64,000 nt of DNA from Streptomyces sp. SID13031 (GCF_010548305.1 NZ_JAAGLV010000007.1:62001-126000); one strand, 5' to 3'. Positions 33,776 through 42,736 are shown, counted from the first letter of the stretch. The notes: generated by a model not told the origin, from the sequence alone. Program-made: numbers and translations.

Positions 33776-34681
33776 TCACTCCCAAGGTGGGCGGTCCGGG
33801 GCCTGTTGGACGACGGGGTTGCGTACTGGGGGCTTGAGCGCGTTGTAGCCGAGTCCCAGGCCGGCGGCGAGCATCAGCAGGCCGACGCCGCCCCACGCGT
33901 ACGCCGTGGGCAGGCGGTCCAGGGAGTCGTCGATGGAGCCCATGCCGGTGGTCAGCACCATCACCAGCCAGATCAGCAGCGGGATCAGGGAGAGGGCGAC
34001 CAGGCCTAGTCCACCCAGCTCGATCGGGTCGGGCTGGCGGTTGACCTTGCGGCGACTCAGTACGTCGCGAAGCCACATGCCTAGCGCGGCCAGGCCGACC
34101 ACGAGGGTCAGGAGTTGGCCGATGGTGTCTATGGCGTCTGTGCGCAGCGGGTGGTTCAGGGGGGAGCCGGGGAGCTGGGAGATGTCCCGGAGCGAGACTC
34201 GCTGGATGGAGATGACCAGCAGGCCGTAGACGGCGGCGATGACCGCGGCGAGCAGTATTACGCGGGCTGCTCGCGGGTCGCGGGGTGCTGGCTCGCCTTC
34301 ACGCCCGTACGCCGGGAGCTCGTGGGGCTGCGGTTGCGCCGGCGTGCCGTACGGGGTGCCTGGGCGATAAGCGGGCGGCTGGTTGTAGAGGTGCTCCGGC
34401 GGCTGCTGCGGCTCGCCGTACTGGCCTGGTCCGCCGTACTGCGGCAGTGGCTGGCTCGGTTGGCCTGGCTGGCCCGGCGGCGGGTAGGTGCCTGGTTGGC
34501 CGGGCTGGGATTGGTACGGGCCGGGCTGGGGTTGGTACGCGCCGGGCTGGCTCGGGTCGGCGTAGGTGCCCTGGCCGAAGGTGTTGCCGCCGTACGGGGC
34601 CGGTTTGGCGTAGTGCTCGTCCTCGCGGGACTCGTCGGGGTTCTCACCCCGGCCGTAGGTGGGGAAGTCCTGTGACGACAT
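33776..34681 (-). CDS. membrane protein with long Pro/Gln/Tyr-rich cytoplasmic N-terminus
   Basis: 301 residues. The first ~135 are low-complexity (QPGPYQSQPGQPGTYPPPGQ and similar) with YGG and QPP repeats, then four membrane helices: ARVILLAAVIAAVYGLLVISI, IDTIGQLLTLVVGLAALGMWL, LGLVALSLIPLLIWLVMVLTT and YAWGGVGLLMLAAGLGLGY. Between helices 3 and 4 is a short loop GMGSIDDSLDRLP. This resembles actinobacterial DivIVA/envelope-type proline-rich proteins but I do not recognise a family. GGGAGG precedes ATG 34681. Confidence 0.78.
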   Translation of the reverse strand: MSSQDFPTYGRGENPDESREDEHYAKPAPYGGNTFGQGTYADPSQPGAYQPQPGPYQSQPGQPGTYPPPGQPGQPSQPLPQYGGPGQYGEPQQPPEHLYNQPPAYRPGTPYGTPAQPQPHELPAYGREGEPAPRDPRAARVILLAAVIAAVYGLLVISIQRVSLRDISQLPGSPLNHPLRTDAIDTIGQLLTLVVGLAALGMWLRDVLSRRKVNRQPDPIELGGLGLVALSLIPLLIWLVMVLTTGMGSIDDSLDRLPTAYAWGGVGLLMLAAGLGLGYNALKPPVRNPVVQQAPDRPPWE

Positions 34682-34742
34682 TCGCTACACCCTCCCGCTC
34701 GCTCAGACCGTCTCCGGACAGGTTCTCACGGCTATAGGCGAT

Positions 34743-35603
34743 CTAGGTGGCTTTGATCGTGGGCCACGCGTTGGGGAGGCAGCCGCCCAGGCCCTTGGTC
34801 TGCTGCATCATCACCGGCGCGGGGGTGTTGGGCTTGGTGCAGGCCGAGTGGCCGTGGCCGAGGGCGTGGCCGACCTCGTGGTTGACCAGGTAGCTCCGGT
34901 ACAGGTCGACCTTGCCGGCGTACGCGGGGACGGCGTACATCCAGCGCTTGGCGTTGAGGACCACCCTGTTCTCGACGCGGCAGGAGACCTCACCGCCGGT
35001 GTCGAGCGGCAGGCACAGCTTGTCGGTGAGTGACGGCGTCGCCACGATCACGCGCAGGTCGGCGTCGATCTTGTCGGTCCGCTCGAACCTGACCGGCCCC
35101 AGCGACTGCCAGCCGCGTGCGTCCGTGAGCGTCTTGTGGATCGCCGCCGCGACGAGCACGCCATTGAGGGACAGCCCGTCCTCGATCTCGACCCGGTAGG
35201 TGAGCTTGTCGTGCGGCCCGGTCGCCTTCACGAACCCGGGCACGACCAGCAGTCGCCCGGTCGAGACGGTGACATTCGGCTTGGACCCACGCGGCTGTCG
35301 CGTCAGAGTCGGTGCTGGACGCAACGGCATGGTGAACGTCGCCGTGGGCGTCGGCACAATCGTCGGCACGGCTGCGACCGGAGCCTTCGTCGGCTCGCTC
35401 GCCGCCACCGCACTCCCACTGAACTGCGCGGCCAGATTGCGCTGCTTGGTGGCGTCCGGATGAACCACCATCACCATCCCGAGCACCGCCAACGCGGTCA
35501 CGGAGAACCACTGCGCCTTGTACGACTTCCGCCGGCTGTGCCGCCCACCCCGGGCCCGGCGCGCACGACTCCCCAAACGCCGCTCGCTCCGCCCGGTAGT
35601 CAT
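34743..35603 (-). CDS. DUF3152 secreted metzincin-like zinc metalloprotease
   Basis: 286 residues. A basic cytoplasmic tail, one membrane helix (about residues 32-48), a Pro/Thr-rich stalk and a globular domain. It holds the metzincin zinc motif HEVGHALGHGH at residues 242-252 (HExxHxxGxxH) followed by the Met-turn-like VMM at 264-266. Cysteines C197, C208, C255 and C276 could form disulfides. The catalytic site is complete, so the anchored extracellular domain is likely an active protease; DUF3152 has no assigned substrate that I know. TAGGGT lies 8 nt before the ATG. Confidence 0.83.
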   Translation of the reverse strand: MTTGRSERRLGSRARRARGGRHSRRKSYKAQWFSVTALAVLGMVMVVHPDATKQRNLAAQFSGSAVAASEPTKAPVAAVPTIVPTPTATFTMPLRPAPTLTRQPRGSKPNVTVSTGRLLVVPGFVKATGPHDKLTYRVEIEDGLSLNGVLVAAAIHKTLTDARGWQSLGPVRFERTDKIDADLRVIVATPSLTDKLCLPLDTGGEVSCRVENRVVLNAKRWMYAVPAYAGKVDLYRSYLVNHEVGHALGHGHSACTKPNTPAPVMMQQTKGLGGCLPNAWPTIKAT

Positions 35604-35785
35604 ATACAGGCACCCTATCGACTCCCAGTTACATCACAAAAGGGCAACTTCCGCGACACCGGGTTTTTCATCGCGCGGCCTCCGATACCCGCTCCTTCCA
35701 TCGCTGCTGAGTGGAAACAAACTTGCAGCTGGCGACCAAAAGTTTCCCGCACAACCGGCCGACGGAGGAGCTGCGTGGCGTCGTG

Positions 35786-36979
35786 CTAGGCGGTGCGGGT
35801 GCGGAGGAATTTGCCGAAGTGGGGGACTGTGAAGGCTACGGTGCCTCGTTCGGCGGAGAAGATCAGGCCCTTTTTGATGAGGCCGTCTCGGGCTGGAGAG
35901 AGGGACTGGGGTTTGCGGTTGAGGGTGGTGGCTACTTCGGCGGTGGGGACCGGGCCGTCGTCGGCGTTGACGCCGAGCTCGGCCATCGCGCGCATGTATT
36001 CGCGCTCGGCAGGAGTCGCGCGCTCATAGCGGGAGCCGAAGAAGCCGACGGTCAGTTCGGCGGAGGCTTCGGGGCCTGCGACGGCTACGTCTTTGATGGT
36101 GATCGGGCTGGCGGGGGCGTGGTCCCAGGTGGCGTGGGCGAAGGCTTGGACGAAGTACGGGTAGCCGTCGGTCTGGGCGTAGAGCTCGTCCAGGGCTTCC
36201 TCTTCGAAGACGACGCCTTCGGTTTCGGCCGGGATCATCAGGGCTCGGTCGCAGGCTTCGCGGGACAGGCGGTCCACGCGGACGTAGCGGAAGAGACGTT
36301 CGGAGTACGACTTGCTGGCGGACAGTACGGCGGGCAGGTGTGGCAGCCCGGCGCCTACGACGACCAGGGCGGCGCTCTGCTGAGAGATCTCGTGGCAGGC
36401 GGCGCACAGGGCCGACAGGTCGTCGGCGCTGATGTCCTGCATCTCGTCGATGAAGAGGCCGACGCCGACGGACAGGTCGCCGGCCAGGTCGGCCGCGTCG
36501 GCGAACAGCTCGATCAGGTCCATCTCGAGGTCACCCGAGTCGGCCCGCCCCTTCGCCGCGACCACGTCGACCGGGGGCTGCCAGCGGATGCCCTTGCGAT
36601 CGTTCAGGCCGGTACGCAGCGCAAAAGCCTTCAGCACCGCGCTGAACTCGTCGACTCGCTCGGAATCCCGATGCCGGTGCCCGAGCTCGCGCATGGCGGT
36701 GTGCATCGCCTGGGCGATCGGCAGCCGGATGCTCTGGTCGGGCCGCGCCTCGATCTTGCCGGTACCCCAGGCGCGCTTGATCGCCTGGCTCCGCAGCGTG
36801 TTGAGCAGCACCGTCTTGCCGACCCCGCGCAGCCCCGACAGCACCAGACTGCGCTCCGGCCGCCCCGCCGCGACGCGTTCGAGGACCACCTCGAACTGCC
36901 GTACCTCGGTGTCGCGTCCGGCCAGCTCGGGCGGGCGCTGGCCGGCGCCGGGCGCATAGGGATTCCGGATCGGATCCAT
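35786..36979 (-). CDS. AAA ATPase of the ORC1/archaeal-type STAND class with C-terminal winged helix
   Basis: 397 residues. P-loop VLSGLRGVGKTVLLNTL, Walker B GLFIDEMQDIS, sensor 1 region LVVVGAGLPHLP. The C-terminus (TAEVATTLNRKPQSLSPARDGLIKKGLI...VPHFGKFLRT) reads as a winged helix. Members of this ATPase class serve in initiator-like, stress or defence roles; none can be selected from sequence. ATG 36979 is preferred over GTG 36988. It is divergent from a small alarmone synthetase across a short intergenic region with six CTAG sites. Genes on both sides are unrelated housekeeping or accessory functions. Confidence 0.82.
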   Translation of the reverse strand: MDPIRNPYAPGAGQRPPELAGRDTEVRQFEVVLERVAAGRPERSLVLSGLRGVGKTVLLNTLRSQAIKRAWGTGKIEARPDQSIRLPIAQAMHTAMRELGHRHRDSERVDEFSAVLKAFALRTGLNDRKGIRWQPPVDVVAAKGRADSGDLEMDLIELFADAADLAGDLSVGVGLFIDEMQDISADDLSALCAACHEISQQSAALVVVGAGLPHLPAVLSASKSYSERLFRYVRVDRLSREACDRALMIPAETEGVVFEEEALDELYAQTDGYPYFVQAFAHATWDHAPASPITIKDVAVAGPEASAELTVGFFGSRYERATPAEREYMRAMAELGVNADDGPVPTAEVATTLNRKPQSLSPARDGLIKKGLIFSAERGTVAFTVPHFGKFLRTRTA

Positions 36980-37001
36980 GCATTTCACTCTATGAGGCTG
37001 T

Positions 37002-37117
37002 CTAGCGTTTTCCTTAGATTTCGCTAGTCAACCCGATCGCGTGTCGCTGTTCTGTCAGCTTCTGCGGATATCTAGCAAAAATACTAGAGACCACTAGACA
37101 CGTGTAGCGCAGCCTAG
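37002..37117. promoter_or_regulatory. cluster of six CTAG sites in divergent promoter
   Basis: CTAG occurs at 37002, 37024, 37072, 37084, 37094 and 37114, several in the form ACTAG or TCTAG, within 116 bp between the ATPase and alarmone synthetase genes. CTAG is usually rare in high-GC genomes, so this clustering suggests binding sites for a regulator. TATGGT at 37134-37139 sits 6 nt before the synthetase ATG. Confidence 0.6.
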
Positions 37118-37145
37118 GGACCGCGATCAGCACTATGGTCTGCGC

Positions 37146-38174
37146 ATGGGTGGGGCTGAGCTGCAGGACTGGACGGTGCAGGCCGCTGCGCAGTACGAGC
37201 GGACGCACCAGCAGTACGTCGGTGGCGCGCGCAAGCTGGAAGCTCTGATCAACGAGCTGATCGGCGAGGAAGAGGGCATCAACTACCTCAGCGCGACCGC
37301 CCGGGCCAAGGATCCCGAGTCGTTCCTGGCGAAGGCCTCGAAAGCTCATCCGGACGACCCGGCCAAGCCGAAGTACGACGATCCGCTGGAGCAGATCACC
37401 GACCTGGTCGCCGCCCGGATCATCACCTTCCTGGTCGAGGCCGTCGACCGGGTCTGCGAGGTGATCGAGTCGGAGTTCGAGATCGTCGAGCACACCGACA
37501 TGGGTGCGCACACCCGCGCGCAGGGCGCCTTCGGCTACGCGAGCAAGCACTACCTGGTACGGCTGAACGCGCATCGCCGGGAGCTGCCGGAGTACGCCGT
37601 ACTGAAGAACCTGACGATGGAGATCCAGGTCCGGACCGCGGTCCAGCACGCGTGGGCCGAGTTCGAGCACGACATCAGGTACAAGCTGGACATCCCGCCG
37701 GACCGCAAACCCGAGTTCGACCGGCGCTTCCTGCTCGCGGCGGCGCTGATGGAGCTCGCGGACAATGAGTTCGCCGAGATCGACAAGCTGTACCGCGAAC
37801 TGGCCGCCGCCGAGCCCGACGCCGCGCCGATGGACCTGACGACGGCGACGCTGACCACGTACCTGACCAGGCGCTATCCCGACGCCCCGCACGCCAAGAC
37901 GAACCACTACGCGTGGATCCTCGGCATCCTGGCCCAACTCGGCGTCACCACCGAGGACCAACTGACGGCGTTGCTGCAGGACATCGACAGCAACGCGGTG
38001 CAGGCAGCAATGACCCACCGCTTCCCAGCCGGCACAGTCCGCCGCCTCGACGACGACCTCCTGGCGGCCAGAGGCGCAGAGTACGTGGACCTCTTCCCCA
38101 CAGAAGAACGCCGCCAAAAAATCCTCCGCGGCCGCCTGAAAGCCCTCGGCCGCGCCGGCCTACAGAGCACCTGA
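37146..38174 (+). CDS. small alarmone synthetase (RelA/SpoT synthetase domain) with long C-terminal extension
   Basis: 342 residues. Synthetase residues look intact: R53, K55, S59 and K63 in ATARAKDPESFLAK; D86 and R91 in ITDLVAARI; YASKHYLV at 131-138; and E159, Q161, R163 through EH and YK at 174-180 in EIQVRTAVQHAWAEFEHDIRYK. It lacks the hydrolase, TGS and ACT domains of long RSHs. It should make (p)ppGpp or a related pyrophosphorylated nucleotide. The extra ~150 C-terminal residues match nothing I recognise. Probably leaderless (TATGGT 6 nt upstream). Stop lies 9 bp from a convergent gene. Confidence 0.85.
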   Translation: MGGAELQDWTVQAAAQYERTHQQYVGGARKLEALINELIGEEEGINYLSATARAKDPESFLAKASKAHPDDPAKPKYDDPLEQITDLVAARIITFLVEAVDRVCEVIESEFEIVEHTDMGAHTRAQGAFGYASKHYLVRLNAHRRELPEYAVLKNLTMEIQVRTAVQHAWAEFEHDIRYKLDIPPDRKPEFDRRFLLAAALMELADNEFAEIDKLYRELAAAEPDAAPMDLTTATLTTYLTRRYPDAPHAKTNHYAWILGILAQLGVTTEDQLTALLQDIDSNAVQAAMTHRFPAGTVRRLDDDLLAARGAEYVDLFPTEERRQKILRGRLKALGRAGLQST

Positions 38175-38183
38175 CCCAACTAG

Positions 38184-38462
38184 CTACTGGGCTTTGACGG
38201 CTCCGGCCGACGACGCGGACTGCATCCGCTGAGCGTTCTTCAAACACTCCGCCTTAGCCGCAGGCACCTTGACATCCAGGCACGCCTCAACCGCCTTGAC
38301 ACGATGATTCAAGTCAGCCATCCACTTGTCAGCCTGCGTCCCAGACCAGGTGTCCACATTGGCAAACCCCTGCAACTCCTTGATCGCCTTCCGAATCGCC
38401 TCAACCTTGCCCGAGACCGCCGCCATCGACTCCCGGCACTCCTGCACATAGGGAACTGGCAT
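38184..38462 (-). CDS. WXG100-like small protein
   Basis: 92 residues, the size of Esx/WXG100 proteins. Two helices are predicted around a central DTWSGTQADKWMADL, so the W-x-G turn (WSG) is present. One Cys precedes it and two follow it, unusual for Esx proteins. ATG 38462 follows the previous gene's stop by 10 bp with GGGAAG upstream. It may be a type VII secretion partner of the 671-residue protein encoded just upstream on the same strand, but no secretion ATPase is nearby. Confidence 0.6.
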   Translation of the reverse strand: MPVPYVQECRESMAAVSGKVEAIRKAIKELQGFANVDTWSGTQADKWMADLNHRVKAVEACLDVKVPAAKAECLKNAQRMQSASSAGAVKAQ

Positions 38463-38472
38463 CAGAAAACCC

Positions 38473-40488
38473 TCACTTCCCGTGCTTATTAGCATTGGCG
38501 GCGAATATTGCGTTCGCTTCCATAAAACCCTTCTGGGCCCGATCCTCGAAGTCGGTTGCCTGCGAACCGACGGTCGACCACCAGTCTTTGAACTCCACTG
38601 CTTCTTGCTCTGTCCTGATCTTGATCACGCCACCCTGACAGAAACTGCGACCCACTGGCGGCGTCAGCGTTCCGCTCTGCAGCAACCCTTGCGCAATCTC
38701 GATACGCATGCCCTGCAAGTTCCTGTACGTCACCGCCTGCGACGCGTCGGCCGCCTTGGTCGCATTGTCGGTGGGGAACAGGGCATCGCCGTTCGCCGCC
38801 GCCAGTTCGCTCGAAATCACAACCAGGAACGTCTGCGCATCAGGGAGACCCGGCAAGCCGCTCGCGACACCGGTCAAAGCATCGAAGTAGACCCGGTGGT
38901 TCGCGTTGTCCTTGTCTTTGGCCTCCGCCGCATCGAACTTCATATCATTGGCTGTCAGGTTCATCGCTCCTAGCAGCCGCCCGAGGTCCTCGAGATAGTC
39001 GGGCAGGCTCGGATCAGTGGACTGCAACTGCGCCGACAGGGTCAGCCGCGCACGAAGAGCGCCTTCGAGGGCTCCCGTAGCCGCCGGGTCCGACATCAGT
39101 GCATGGAGAAATCCATCGATCTCTGTCGAGTTGGTCTGGAAATGGAGCCCCCCAACGCCGCGATCGGCCACTCCATTGATCAGATCTGCCGTATCGGTGC
39201 TACCAGCAAGGTCGTCGCCGTAAGTCGCGGCGACGAACGACAGCCCCTTGGTCAGCGCCGACGGCAGCTTCGGGTACTGCTCATTGTCGTAGGCATTCCG
39301 TTCTGATCGATACGCAAAGTTCGCAGCCCTGATCACATTGAGCGCAGCATTAGCCGAATCTTTGCCATGCTCTTTCCGATCAAACGTCGCCGCCCGGATC
39401 ACCAACGACGCCGGCCCCGAATCATCCAGCGGCACCGGTCCGGGCGTCTGCCAATGCACGTCGACCAACTGCTTGGCGCGCGTCGGGTCGTTCGGCACGG
39501 ACAGCAAAGCCCTGCTGGCTTCCGGGTTCTCACCAGTACGACCGAGAATGAAGCTCAACGGGTCATTGGCCCTGATCTTGGCGATCCCGGCCTCCGCGTC
39601 CTTCGCGTCGGTGTCGAGGTAATCGACGTCGATTCCCAGGCTGGTCCACCAGTCGCCGTCGTTCTGAACATATCCACCGGGAACAAAGGTGTTCCCGGCC
39701 ATTCTCGGCGCAGAGTACGACGGCCGCATCGGCCCGTGCTCTTCCTTCCAGTCCAAGGCCCCACCCGCAAGTCCCGCGAGGAACTGGGAGCCGTACTGAT
39801 CACCCTTCGGGCCGTGCGCCACCAGCATCCCCGACGACCACAGATCATCGCCCGCAGGATGAAAAATGGGGTCCCATACGGTTCCTGGCAGGGTGATCTT
39901 GTGCTGCTCCTGCAGTTTCGTGGCCTTGGCAATGCCGAGGCTGTACCAGCGCAGGGTCTGCTTCGAGTCTTCCGACAGAGTCGCGCCGTCGCGTGCAAGC
40001 AGATGCCGCGGGAGGGATGACAGCACCTGCGCGCCACCGGTAGTGAAGAACGCCTCGAGCCACTCGGGGTCGTCGACGTGGGCTTCCATTGCCCAAGCGG
40101 CCTCCCGCGCGGCCTGATCGCGAACCTTCGGATCCTTGCTCTGCATCAGGCGAGCCAACTGGGCGCTGTCGGCGTACCCTTCCTGTCGCTGCAGCTCAGG
40201 CGTGATGTTCCAGGGAACCGTGCGCCAATCCCCAGCGCGGTTGACCGTCACCGGCCCCGGCTGGTTCAGCGCGGTCTCAGCCCAGGCAGCCCGATCCAGC
40301 ATCGGCCCCGCCTCGTCCTTCAGCCACCCGGCCAGATTCCGAAGGGCGTTGGTGTCGACGCCCGCTTCCCAGCCTTCGATCCCGCTCTTGATACCGGGCT
40401 CGTCGGACAGGATCGCGTCCGAGCATTCCTTGATCTCTCGCGCCAAACTACGCATCCGACTAGCCGAAGCACTGACGTAATCGGTCAC
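38473..40488 (-). CDS. large uncharacterised protein with WXG-like N-terminus
   Basis: 671 residues. The N-terminal ~90 residues are helical (SASASRMRSLAREIKECSDAI ... GIEGWEAGVDTNALRNLAGWL), the length and location of an Esx/LXG-type targeting domain. The rest has no recognised domain; it includes GDWWTSLGIDVDYLD, two stretches rich in Asp/Ala and a C-terminal helical part. It has no signal peptide or membrane helix. It is followed by a WXG100-like protein. A function as a secreted effector or a scaffold is possible; none is shown by motifs. Confidence 0.7.
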   Translation of the reverse strand: MTDYVSASASRMRSLAREIKECSDAILSDEPGIKSGIEGWEAGVDTNALRNLAGWLKDEAGPMLDRAAWAETALNQPGPVTVNRAGDWRTVPWNITPELQRQEGYADSAQLARLMQSKDPKVRDQAAREAAWAMEAHVDDPEWLEAFFTTGGAQVLSSLPRHLLARDGATLSEDSKQTLRWYSLGIAKATKLQEQHKITLPGTVWDPIFHPAGDDLWSSGMLVAHGPKGDQYGSQFLAGLAGGALDWKEEHGPMRPSYSAPRMAGNTFVPGGYVQNDGDWWTSLGIDVDYLDTDAKDAEAGIAKIRANDPLSFILGRTGENPEASRALLSVPNDPTRAKQLVDVHWQTPGPVPLDDSGPASLVIRAATFDRKEHGKDSANAALNVIRAANFAYRSERNAYDNEQYPKLPSALTKGLSFVAATYGDDLAGSTDTADLINGVADRGVGGLHFQTNSTEIDGFLHALMSDPAATGALEGALRARLTLSAQLQSTDPSLPDYLEDLGRLLGAMNLTANDMKFDAAEAKDKDNANHRVYFDALTGVASGLPGLPDAQTFLVVISSELAAANGDALFPTDNATKAADASQAVTYRNLQGMRIEIAQGLLQSGTLTPPVGRSFCQGGVIKIRTEQEAVEFKDWWSTVGSQATDFEDRAQKGFMEANAIFAANANKHGK

Positions 40489-40700
40489 CAGCGGTCCCCT
40501 CCCCGAGTTCCTGCCCCTGATCCTGAGCCGCCCCCAGCCCTCGCCGAACGCAACGGGTCAGATCCAGCCAGTCATCGGACCCTATCGCCGCACCGCCTCG
40601 CGAGATCGCGCAACGGCACCAATTGCAGGAAGCTGCAGACGACTCCCCCGCACCAGCTCCGCTCGCGTGCTACACGTGGCGACCCGGGTACGGTCGGAAC

Positions 40701-41684
40701 ATGCGGAGCGTGGAGGTACAGGCAGGGGCGTTGCTTGTTGCCTTGTGTTTGGTTGTCGGCCTGGCTGGGTGTGATGAGTCGGAGCCGGTGAAGTCGCCGG
40801 AACCTATCGCTGCGCCAACACCTGGGGTTGGGCAGATGGTGAGTATCGCCGGCGATGGCACTGGTATCGGGTGGGACGGCAAGAGTCCCGCTGCTGGGCA
40901 CGGGGTCGGGGATGTCGGGCCGGTGGCTACCCTGCCGAACGGCGGCTTGCTGATCACTACAGAGGCTGCGCCGGAGGTCTTGCGCCTCGACTCTGCGGGG
41001 CAGCTCACGGACCTCGGCTGGGGAGGCCGGACTGAGCGGATTCTGGCAGCGGCAGTTGCGGCTGACCAGGTTGGGTTCTTGGCAGATGGACGGCGTGTGA
41101 TGACACTGAATCCGTCGGATGGCACCGTCAAGGACCTGGCCAATCTTCCCGCGCTGGCGGCTCAGGCGGGTGCGGCAACTGGTGACGGAATTCTGCGGCG
41201 TGGCGAGCAATGGTGGGTCCAGCGCGGGTCCCAAGTACTGGCAGTCTCCGACGCCGGGAAGGTATCGACGGTGACGCTGCCGGTCGTGCCGTCAGCCATT
41301 GCGGCCGATGGGGAAGACTTGCTGGTGGCGACCAAGGATGAAGTCGTCCGGATCGCCGGAGGCAAGGTGACTGCCCGGATGTCCCTCCGTGGGCTCGACC
41401 TCCTGGCCGGATACTCACCAGGCACGATGATCGCCGACGGCAAGGGTGGCGCGTATGTCGCGATGGACGGGCACGCAGCTGTCGTTCACGCCACTCCCGG
41501 AGCCGATCCGAAGCTTCTCCTGAGAGGGAAGACCAGGATTGCGACGCAGTGTGCCCAGGTGCCGATCGGTGACCTGCTGGCAGCCCCCCTGAGCGAGATC
41601 GAAGGTCTGGCGCTGTGGGACGGCGACCTGGTCATCGCCGATCGCGAATGCGAAAAGATCTACCGGTACGGCCTGCCGAAGTAA
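40701..41684 (+). CDS. lipoprotein with NHL/beta-propeller-like repeats
   Basis: 327 residues. Signal peptide with lipobox LVVGLAGC, lipidated at C24. The mature chain has four to six repeated strand patterns such as NGGLLITTEAAPEVLRLDSAGQL and GGAYVAMDGHAAVVHATPG, in the manner of NHL/SMP-30 propellers. No catalytic residues are recognised. A single disulfide (TQCAQ ... DRECEK) is possible. TACGGT lies 6 nt before the ATG, so it is probably leaderless. It sits on the outer leaflet of the membrane; the ligand is unknown. Confidence 0.78.
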   Translation: MRSVEVQAGALLVALCLVVGLAGCDESEPVKSPEPIAAPTPGVGQMVSIAGDGTGIGWDGKSPAAGHGVGDVGPVATLPNGGLLITTEAAPEVLRLDSAGQLTDLGWGGRTERILAAAVAADQVGFLADGRRVMTLNPSDGTVKDLANLPALAAQAGAATGDGILRRGEQWWVQRGSQVLAVSDAGKVSTVTLPVVPSAIAADGEDLLVATKDEVVRIAGGKVTARMSLRGLDLLAGYSPGTMIADGKGGAYVAMDGHAAVVHATPGADPKLLLRGKTRIATQCAQVPIGDLLAAPLSEIEGLALWDGDLVIADRECEKIYRYGLPK

Positions 41685-41761
41685 CAGGGGCCAGTGCCTG
41701 TCAGGCAATATCTGGCGGTTTGTTGAGGCGATGGCGACGGCAACGCCGGTGTACTTGAGGG

Positions 41762-42736
41762 CTAGCGCACTGGCTGCTGCCGCAGCAGGGCTGCGCCGAG
41801 TGGGGTTAGTACGTGCAGGAGTGCCTTGCCGGCGCGCTGGGTTGTGATCAGGCCGCTGTCTCGGAGGACGGTCAGGTGGTGGCTGGTGGTGGGGGCGCCG
41901 ATTCCTATCTGGGTGGCGATCTCGGCAGCGGTACGGCCGGGGATGGTTGCGCGGAGGATGGCGGCTCGGGTTTTGCCGAGCAGGGCGGCGGCCGTCGCGT
42001 CGCTGGTTTGGGACGTGGGGAGCTCCCGTAGTACGGGGTAGACGAGGACTGGGGAGAGGTCTGTGTCTGCGAGGGTTATGGCGTTTTGCCAGCAGAAGTA
42101 GGACGGGGTTAGTTGTAGGCCACGGCCGGCCAGGTGGATGGTTCGGTTGATGGGGTAGCGGACCTCGAGGACTGGTGGGCGCCAGCGCATGAGGGGCTGG
42201 AAACTGTTCAGCAGTCTGTCGGGGCCGCCTCGGGCTAGTGCGCGGGCGCGGGTTGCCCGGTCGGCGGCTAGCTCTGCGGAGATCAGATCCGAGTGGGGCT
42301 CGATCACGCGATGGTGGTACATCCGCAGGGCGGCGCCGAGGTCGGAGTGTAGGTCGCCGGCGGCTAGTCGAGGAGCCCAGGAGGGTGCCTGGTGAACCAG
42401 GGCCAGAGTCTTGAGTTCGCTGGTGACTCGCTCCGTGGGGGTTGAGAGGATGGCGTCGATGCCTGCTTCGAGGCCGTTGAGGGCTGCGGGTGGGGTGAGG
42501 AAGTCGGGGAAGTATGCGGCTCTTGGGAACAGTGGCAGGAGCAACGAGGTGACCTGTTTCCGCAGTACCGGGTCGGTCAGCGTCTCGGACGCCGCGCGGT
42601 ACCAGGGGGCGTAGGCCCAGCGGCCGCGTTTGGTTTGGAGGCGGTCGAGGCTGTTGGCGATCTCCCAAAGGGGGTCGGCGGCGGGCGCGACGCGGACCTG
42701 TGCAAGGTCGGCTTCAGTGAAGATCACCCGCAGCAT
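41762..42736 (-). CDS. ArsR-type winged-helix regulator with DUF5937-like N-terminal domain
   Basis: 324 residues, longer than ordinary ArsR regulators. The C-terminal wHTH is clear: ALLGKTRAAILRATIPGRTAAEIATQIGIGAPTTSHHLTVLRDSGLITTQRAGKALLHVLTPLG. The N-terminal ~240 residues match the DUF5937-type region of unknown ligand specificity. It is adjacent to the decayed MFS exporter at 42843 on the same strand and is a natural candidate to have regulated it. Confidence 0.8.
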   Translation of the reverse strand: MLRVIFTEADLAQVRVAPAADPLWEIANSLDRLQTKRGRWAYAPWYRAASETLTDPVLRKQVTSLLLPLFPRAAYFPDFLTPPAALNGLEAGIDAILSTPTERVTSELKTLALVHQAPSWAPRLAAGDLHSDLGAALRMYHHRVIEPHSDLISAELAADRATRARALARGGPDRLLNSFQPLMRWRPPVLEVRYPINRTIHLAGRGLQLTPSYFCWQNAITLADTDLSPVLVYPVLRELPTSQTSDATAAALLGKTRAAILRATIPGRTAAEIATQIGIGAPTTSHHLTVLRDSGLITTQRAGKALLHVLTPLGAALLRQQPVR

